A stretch of 64,000 bases of DNA from Ahaetulla prasina (Eukaryota; Chordata; Lepidosauria; Squamata; Colubridae), in contig NC_080540.1 of NCBI RefSeq assembly GCF_028640845.1, positions 52,434,561 through 52,498,560 of the forward strand, in the 5' to 3' direction. This document shows positions 58,648 through 64,000 of the stretch, one piece after another; within the stretch, counting starts at the first letter, position 1; the number at the start of each line of letters is the position of its first letter. The translations under genes were made by a program, and so were the position numbers. The notes under the pieces were generated by a model. It did no database searches. It was not told the origin of the DNA and worked only from the letters and a program-made list of their open reading frames with translations.

Positions 58648-59113
58648 CTGTATTTTTGGAGTACAAGATGCACCAGAGTATAAGACGCACCTTAGTTTTT
58701 GGGGAGGAAAATAAGAAAAATACTGATTGGCAGGTGGGTTGGCCTCCTGGAATACCCCCAATCAGCTGTTCCCAGAGGTGAATTTTAGCAACAGGTTCCT
58801 TGGTCGTGAGCTCTGTGCCTTGCTTTTTTTTTTTTTTTGCTTTTTTTTCTGCCTCTGAAACTTCTGAAACTCTTTTTCAGAAAAACATTTTTCTGCCTCT
58901 GAAAGCCTCCGAAACAGAGCGTCAGAAAAAAAAGTCTCTGAAGCTCTGTTTGGGGGCTTCTTTTCTGAAGCTTCGTTTCTGATGTTTTTTTTGAGCCTCT
59001 GAAACCTCCGTTTGAGAAGGGGGGTGGGGATACATTTGAAGTATAAGATGCACCCAGATTTACACCCTCTTTTTTGGGGGGAAAAGGTGTGTCTTATACT
59101 CCGAAAAATATGG
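58648..59113. mobile_element. TA-flanked inverted-repeat DNA element
   Basis: The left end ctgtatttttggagtacaag and the reversed right end ccatatttttcggagtataa form inverted repeats of about 28 bp next to TA dinucleotides (58646-58647 and 59114-59115). The interior is low-complexity, with repeated gcctctgaaac and cttttt units and a CAGAGGTGAATT hAT-like end at about 58774. It is non-coding. Tc1/mariner-type by the TA only. Confidence 0.65.
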
Positions 59114-59115
59114 TA

Positions 59116-60624
59116 GCTTAGTATATATGCAGATTCAAGTAGTGTATCTATCCTCTTGCAATTGATAAATGGACACTTTTGTCAAAGTACATTTTTTCTA
59201 AAGTGCTATCCAAGATTTTTTGGTATCGCATCCAGTGTTCTGGTAACCAGTTCAGCAATCACAGCTGGTTTATGACATAATCTTTCAATTTCAATTTTCA
59301 GATCCTGATACTTTGTGATTATACTTTATATTCTATTTCACTAATCTTTAGTATTTGTGGGCAAGCATATTATTGGCCTCGTTTCCCAGGGTTGTCCCTT
59401 TTAAAATTAGATTGATATATTAATTAATTATTTTAATTAATTAATTAAATTAGCTAGCCTCATTATTCCAGTTCTGGTAACTACAAATAAAGGGGGGAAA
59501 AGTGGGGCTGACACAGGAACCGTCTTTCAGCAATGTTATAAGGGGGAGTGATCCAAACAGGTGGTCACAGTAAAAATGCTACCCGCTTATATAATGACAT
59601 GGACACAAAAAGAGCAAAGTTTCAGTTGTGACACCGTGACTGCCATCTTGCCTGTTTTTATTCCTTCCATGGATGTTGCTGTCCTTTTCACTTGCTGTCT
59701 GAAATGGCACAGTCAGTTCTACTTGATCACTCTTTGACATGTGTAAATCAAGGCAAATTGATTTAGTTCTAGTGGGAATATCCTGAAGAAAGGAAATAAT
59801 GAAAAGATGGGAAATCAATTTTGATTCAAGATGAAGAATATATTCAGGGACCTCTCAGGGATCAATTGTCAGATAGATTCCCTTGTAAAGTGTGAGGAAG
59901 ATAACAGATTGATGTGGAAATAGAGTTACCAGATGTCCAGTGAAAGGAGGACATGCCCCCCCATCTGGCAGGCCTTAAAATCTGTCTTTTTGAGTATCTT
60001 AAATGATCTCTTCCTGAACATATTTTTCTGTGGTACATTATTACCCTAACAAATGTGAAGCACAAGTTAATAAACTCAGCTCTGTGACCTTCATTAGTGG
60101 ATTAGTATCCTCTACCTGTCATCTGAAATTGACAAGACTTTAATCAGTTACAGGTTGAAGGCTTTTGAAAAACCTGTGATTGAAAAACCAGACTTCTGAT
60201 GCTAGAAAAAGTAAAATATCCTTCTTTCCCTCCTTTGTCTTCCTTTCCAATTGTCTATGTCATTCTTTGTTTATTTCGTTATCTTGTATCCCTAGATAAA
60301 AGAAACCACCTTGCAACCTAGAGAGAGTATTATAGTGTATACTGCCAATCTTTCAACATCGGTCCTGAAAAATTACATCATTGGTAGCAATGGATGTAGG
60401 CTGTGGTTAATAGCTGTGTTGTATTTGCCATTGTGGTTCTTCATTGTATAAAGATTTGAAACTCACTTCTTTTGATAAACTGCAGATATCCAAACTACAA
60501 AGAATACAAATAATGGGAAATATCCACTTTTCATGGTTCCTTTATTAACGTTAAACTTTGACCCTACCACTAAACAACACATTTATGCTTTAAGATCCCA
60601 TTAAATAAAAGCAGGGGAGGAAAA
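59116..60624. other. No gene seen
   Basis: AT-rich. A TTAATTAA-rich palindromic patch is at 59418-59450. Confidence 0.4.
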
Positions 60625-60845
60625 TGCAGAAGTGGCACAGTGGCCTAAACGTGAAGACCCTTGTCTCCCATTCAGAAGGTTGAGAGTTCAATCCTAGAGA
60701 GCATCAGATGTTTCTCTATCAGCGCACAAAGAGAAAATATCTGCTGCAAATTCTACATGGGCATCAGGAAGGGCATCCGGCTAGCAAACTCTTAGCCCCA
60801 TTCAGTCACCCCAACTCCAGGAATAACAGGGTCCTAAAAAAAAAA
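60625..60845 (+). mobile_element. tRNA-derived SINE, RTE-like 3' end
   Basis: It has a tRNA-like head (gaagtggcacagtggcctaa), a B-box-like gagttcaatcc, then a gggcatcaggaagggcatcc block and an A-rich tail. It is a different family from SINE-A, SINE-B and Sauria. Confidence 0.6.
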
Positions 60846-61229
60846 AGCAGAAAAAATGGCACCAAGAACCAATGCTATCCGAAGAGGTCCTTGCAAATGT
60901 TAAGACTCTACAATTTGCAGACATCAAAGCATGGCAGAAGATCTGAAGGCAATACATTTTCACAGGTTGCCTCTCCTCCCATGTGCAGTAGAGAAAAAAA
61001 ACTGTGGCATCCAAGATGTTGCTCTATATACAGGATGGAGTGTAGAGATTTTTTTTAAAAAAAGATGAATGGACCAATAAAAAAGCTGTTGTTTCAGAAG
61101 GATGAGATACATGGACTGATGAACGAATGCTATCTGGCAAGTGCTGATAATAATAGTATAGAGGGAATGGATGTCTGAATTTCTGGTTTTGGGAAAAGTC
61201 AGGTTGGAACTTTATAATTGGTTGTGTTT
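60846..61229. other. No gene seen
   Basis: Unassigned. Confidence 0.4.
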
Positions 61230-61316
61230 GTGTGTGTTTCAGAGAGGAAGGGGCAGGGCAGGGCAGGGAAAGGTGGGGAAGGAAGGGGAGGAGAGGGAAG
61301 GGGAGGGAAGGAAAAA
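61230..61316 (+). repeat. Purine-rich (GGGCA/GGGAA)n tract
   Basis: About 85 bases are almost only G and A on the + strand, beginning with GGGCA units. Confidence 0.9.
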
Positions 61317-62430
61317 CCAATGTTTAAAAAACATATCACAAAACTGGCCTTAGTTACCCCTTTCACTGAATTGAATTTGAACTAAGAAATTATTTTCTTT
61401 TTCACATAGGTACATTGCACATTGGATGATTTGTCTATGACACAAATGAAACACACACAAATCTCAGGCTTATATATTGTTTAGTTCAACATCTGACATC
61501 ATCCAATAGAAAAGAAACTGGAAAATTCAGAAAATCTAAAGTGGGGAAACAAATATTTCTCACAGAATGGTAGATAGGGATAAAAAAATCCAAATACATT
61601 AGGATGATGTGAACCTTCAAAGCAGTCATTTCATTCAAAGAAGATTAAAGGGAATCTCCCACTTTTAATCAAATCTTTGAATCTTCAAATTGATTTGAGG
61701 CATCAAATCAAATCAGGCTTTGATCTGAACTGCTCTGGAAAGATTCAGTGATGATTCCAATATATATATATACACACATGATCTTTCCACTCCAGAGACC
61801 CAAATGTTGAATCTTTCGTTAACTACGTATCTACAAAACTGAGAGAGCACTGAAGTGATGGGCTATTGGATATTGATACATGTAGTTGGATAATGAGTTT
61901 TATCTTTTCTTTGTTGTTCATGTCTCATTCTTATGTTACAATTACTTTAGAAAAGTTTGGTTGGTGGGAAAAGGGAAAGGGGGAGACCTGGTTTTATTTT
62001 GATGCACATTTTTGATTGATATGGCCTTCTCCAAATTGTATTCTTTTATTCTTATTCTTTTCAAAATTTTGTATTTATCGAACTGTATTTATCTGTATTC
62101 CTGTTAATGTCTATGTCGAATCTAGCTGTTTAATTCTTTCAGTCTCCTATTTCATTTACATTTTTTTTCCCAAATAAAATCAAACTTTATTTTCTTTGTT
62201 ACTTATCTGTGGCTCTGATATTGAATGTAATAGCCCTGATCACCAGATAAGCAGGTATGAAATAGGGTCTTTACGTCAGTTAGCCTATTGTATTTAGTAC
62301 AGAGTATTAATATTATGGTGTATTATATATATAACATCTCAGTTTTAAAAAGAACCAAAAGGAACATGTAATCTATCCTTCCCAGAAATGGACAACCTGC
62401 CAATCCAAAAAAGGAAGTGGTCCATGTATA
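61317..62430. other. No gene seen
   Basis: AT-rich and unassigned. Confidence 0.4.
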
Positions 62431-62670
62431 GCAATAGCACTTCAACTTATATACCACTTCATAATAGTGCTTTTCAGCCCACTCTAAGTGGTTTGCAGAT
62501 TCAGCATATTGCCCCTAACAATCTGGGTCCTCATTTTACCCACCTCGGAAGAATGGAAGACTGAGTCAACCCTGAGCCGGGTAAGATTCGATCTGGCAAA
62601 CTGCTGGCAGCCAGTGATCAGCAGAAGTAGCCTGCAGTACTGCACTCTAACCACTGCACCACCACGGCTC
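62431..62670 (-). mobile_element. SINE-B, full-length copy
   Basis: On the - strand: head gagccgtggtggtgcagtgg, B-box-like gatcgaatcttac, core gaggacccagattgttagg, then the cacttagagtgggctgaaa module and a tgctattgc tail at 62431. Confidence 0.92.
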
Positions 62671-62694
62671 ATATATTCTTCAGATTTCAATAAA

Positions 62695-62941
62695 AATTTC
62701 CTTCTCATCGTTCCCATCACCAATCTCTTTCCACTTATGACTGTATGACTGTAACTTTGTTGCTGGCAATCCTTATGATTTATATTGATATATTGACCAT
62801 CATTTGTGTTGTAAATGTTATACCTTGATGAAGGTATCTTTTCTTTTATGTACACTGAGAGCATATGCACCAAGACAAATTCCTTGTGTGTCCAATCACA
62901 CTTGGCCAATAAAAAATTCTATTCTATTCTATTCTATTCTT
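62695..62941 (+). mobile_element. L2-type LINE, 3' UTR with ATTCT tail
   Basis: From ttctcatcgttcccatcacc to cacacttggccaataaaaaa, then a short (ATTCT)n array. It is the same 3' end as 63170-63470 in opposite orientation but lacks about 65 bp present there. Confidence 0.9.
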
Positions 62942-63169
62942 AGGGAAGGTCACAAAAGAAGTGGAACATTTTTTTTTTAGTTTAGACAACTTGAGAGATG
63001 GTTGGAAGGCTGAAGTGCCAAGCTTTTCTAATTATTACTATTTCTGTCTTAAACACGGCACAATGAATAAGAGATTCAGTATGGTGCAATGGTTAAGGCA
63101 CTATGCTAAAAGCCAAGAACCCTGGAACTAATATCAAAAGAAATAATTATTTATCAAATATTGTATATA
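62942..63169. other. Spacer between two opposed L2 tails
   Basis: About 230 bp with no feature, apart from a tRNA-like ggtgcaatggttaaggcac at about 63082-63100 that may be a SINE head. Confidence 0.4.
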
Positions 63170-63875
63170 GAATAGAATAGAATAGAATTTTTTATTGGCC
63201 AAGTGTGATTGGACACACAAAGAATTTGTCTTGGTGCATATGCTCTCAGTGTACATAAAAGAAAAGATACCTTCATCAAGGTACAACATTTACAACACAA
63301 ATGATGGTCATAGGGTACAATTTAACACTTAATGATACAACACTTAATGATAAGCATAGGGTACAAATAAGCAATCAGGAACAATCAATATCAATATAAA
63401 TCATAAGGATTATCAGCAACAAAGTTACAGTCATACAGTCATAAGTGGAAAGAGATTGGTGATGGGAACGATGAGAAGATTAATAGTAGTGCAGATTTAG
63501 TAAATATTTTAACAGTGTTGAGGGAATTATTTGTTTAGCAGAGTGATGGCCTTTGGGGAAAAACTGTTCTTGTGTCTAGTTTTTCTGGTGTGCAGTGCTC
63601 TATAGCATCGTTTTGAGGGTAGGATTTGAAACAGTTTATGTCCTGGATGTGAGGGATCTGTAAATATTTTCACGGCCCTCTTCTTGATTCGTGCAGTATA
63701 CAGGTCCTGAATGGAAGGCAGGTTGGTAGCAATTATTTTTTCTGCAGTTCTAATTATCCCCTGAAGTCTGTGTCTTTCTAGTTGGGTTGCAGAACCAAAC
63801 CAGACAGTTATAGACGTGCAAATGACAGACTCAATAATTCCTCTGTAGAATGTATGAATGTATCTATTGTGCACT
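63170..63875 (-). pseudogene. L2/Maui-like LINE, C-terminus and 3' UTR
   Basis: On the - strand it encodes IESVICTSITVWFGSATQLE, RLQGIIRTAEKIIATNLPS and HPGHKLFQILPSKRC, the C-terminal end of an L2/Maui-like LINE protein, to a stop at about 63527. A 3' UTR follows and the copy ends in ATTCT units at 63170-63190. It is 5'-truncated at about 63875. It is likely the same family as the RT fragment at 13505-14342. Confidence 0.9.
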
Positions 63876-64000
63876 TAGAGAACCAGGCTACAACTGGATG
63901 ACCAGCTGACTTTGGACCAATCACTTTCTCTCAACCCTAGGAAGGAGGCAATGACAAATCACTTCTGAAACATCTTACCAAGAAAACTATAGGAACTTGT
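63876..64000. other. Window edge, no feature seen
   Basis: The last 125 bases hold no supported gene. Confidence 0.4.

Noticed and set aside
61230..61316. Possible CRISPR-like or satellite repeat
   Set aside because: It is a simple purine tract without unique spacers. No CRISPR is expected in a vertebrate.
63080..63105. tRNA gene (ggtgcaatggttaaggcac)
   Set aside because: Only a short A-box-like piece is present. No cloverleaf or anticodon arm can be drawn.

Overview
The window looks like one locus of a squamate reptile, most probably a snake. It is AT-rich and gene-poor. It is packed with Sauria-type and other tRNA-derived SINEs, CR1 and L2-type LINEs, hAT MITEs, a Tc1 remnant and a young Ty3/gypsy element. 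I found no bacterial or viral genome organisation, no rRNA or tRNA gene and no CRISPR array. The species call is inference from repeat content.

The only host gene I recognise is the 3' end of GRM7 (metabotropic glutamate receptor 7) on the + strand. An mGluR7b-type cassette exon lies at 7265-7357. The mGluR7a terminal exon starts at 43072 and has a poly(A) signal at 44327. Both exons begin in the same phase, so they can join the same upstream exon, which is outside the window. They are separated by about 35.7 kb of repeat-filled intron. Positions 1-7264 are intron. Everything after about 44.35 kb is downstream flank, or intron of longer isoforms that I cannot see.

Layout. 1-17 kb: intron with hAT MITEs (723, 6582, 7582, 8917, 9937, 15919), CR1 and L2 fragments and a CR1-seeded pentanucleotide array (14499-14612). 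17.8-21.9 kb: a near full-length LINE of about 3.8 kb (called LINE-Y here) inserted in a tRNA-SINE. 23.4-28.7 kb: a Ty3/gypsy element with 189-bp LTRs and a 5-bp target duplication, nested in another LINE (LINE-X). 30-38 kb: hAT MITE, LINE-X, solo LTR, L1 with target duplication, SINE, long CR1. 42.4-43.0 kb: a MITE split by LINE-Y, then an L2 tail, ending about 66 bp before the GRM7 acceptor. 46-64 kb: more MITEs, SINEs, tetranucleotide arrays, a Tc1 relic inside a Sauria SINE, and two opposed L2 3' ends.

Names used here: LINE-X (tail with the GGGGCGTGCATAAG motif), LINE-Y (tail matching SINE-A), SINE-A (3' end GCCGCCCTGAGTC) and SINE-B (3' end with GCTATT repeats). These are labels of convenience, not database names. 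The gypsy element is the oddest object. Its LTRs look identical and its gag-pol is one frame of 1344 codons, yet that frame carries three UGA codons and an altered protease active site. I did not find a convincing new multi-gene system; the interest lies in the GRM7 alternative exons and the nested repeat history.
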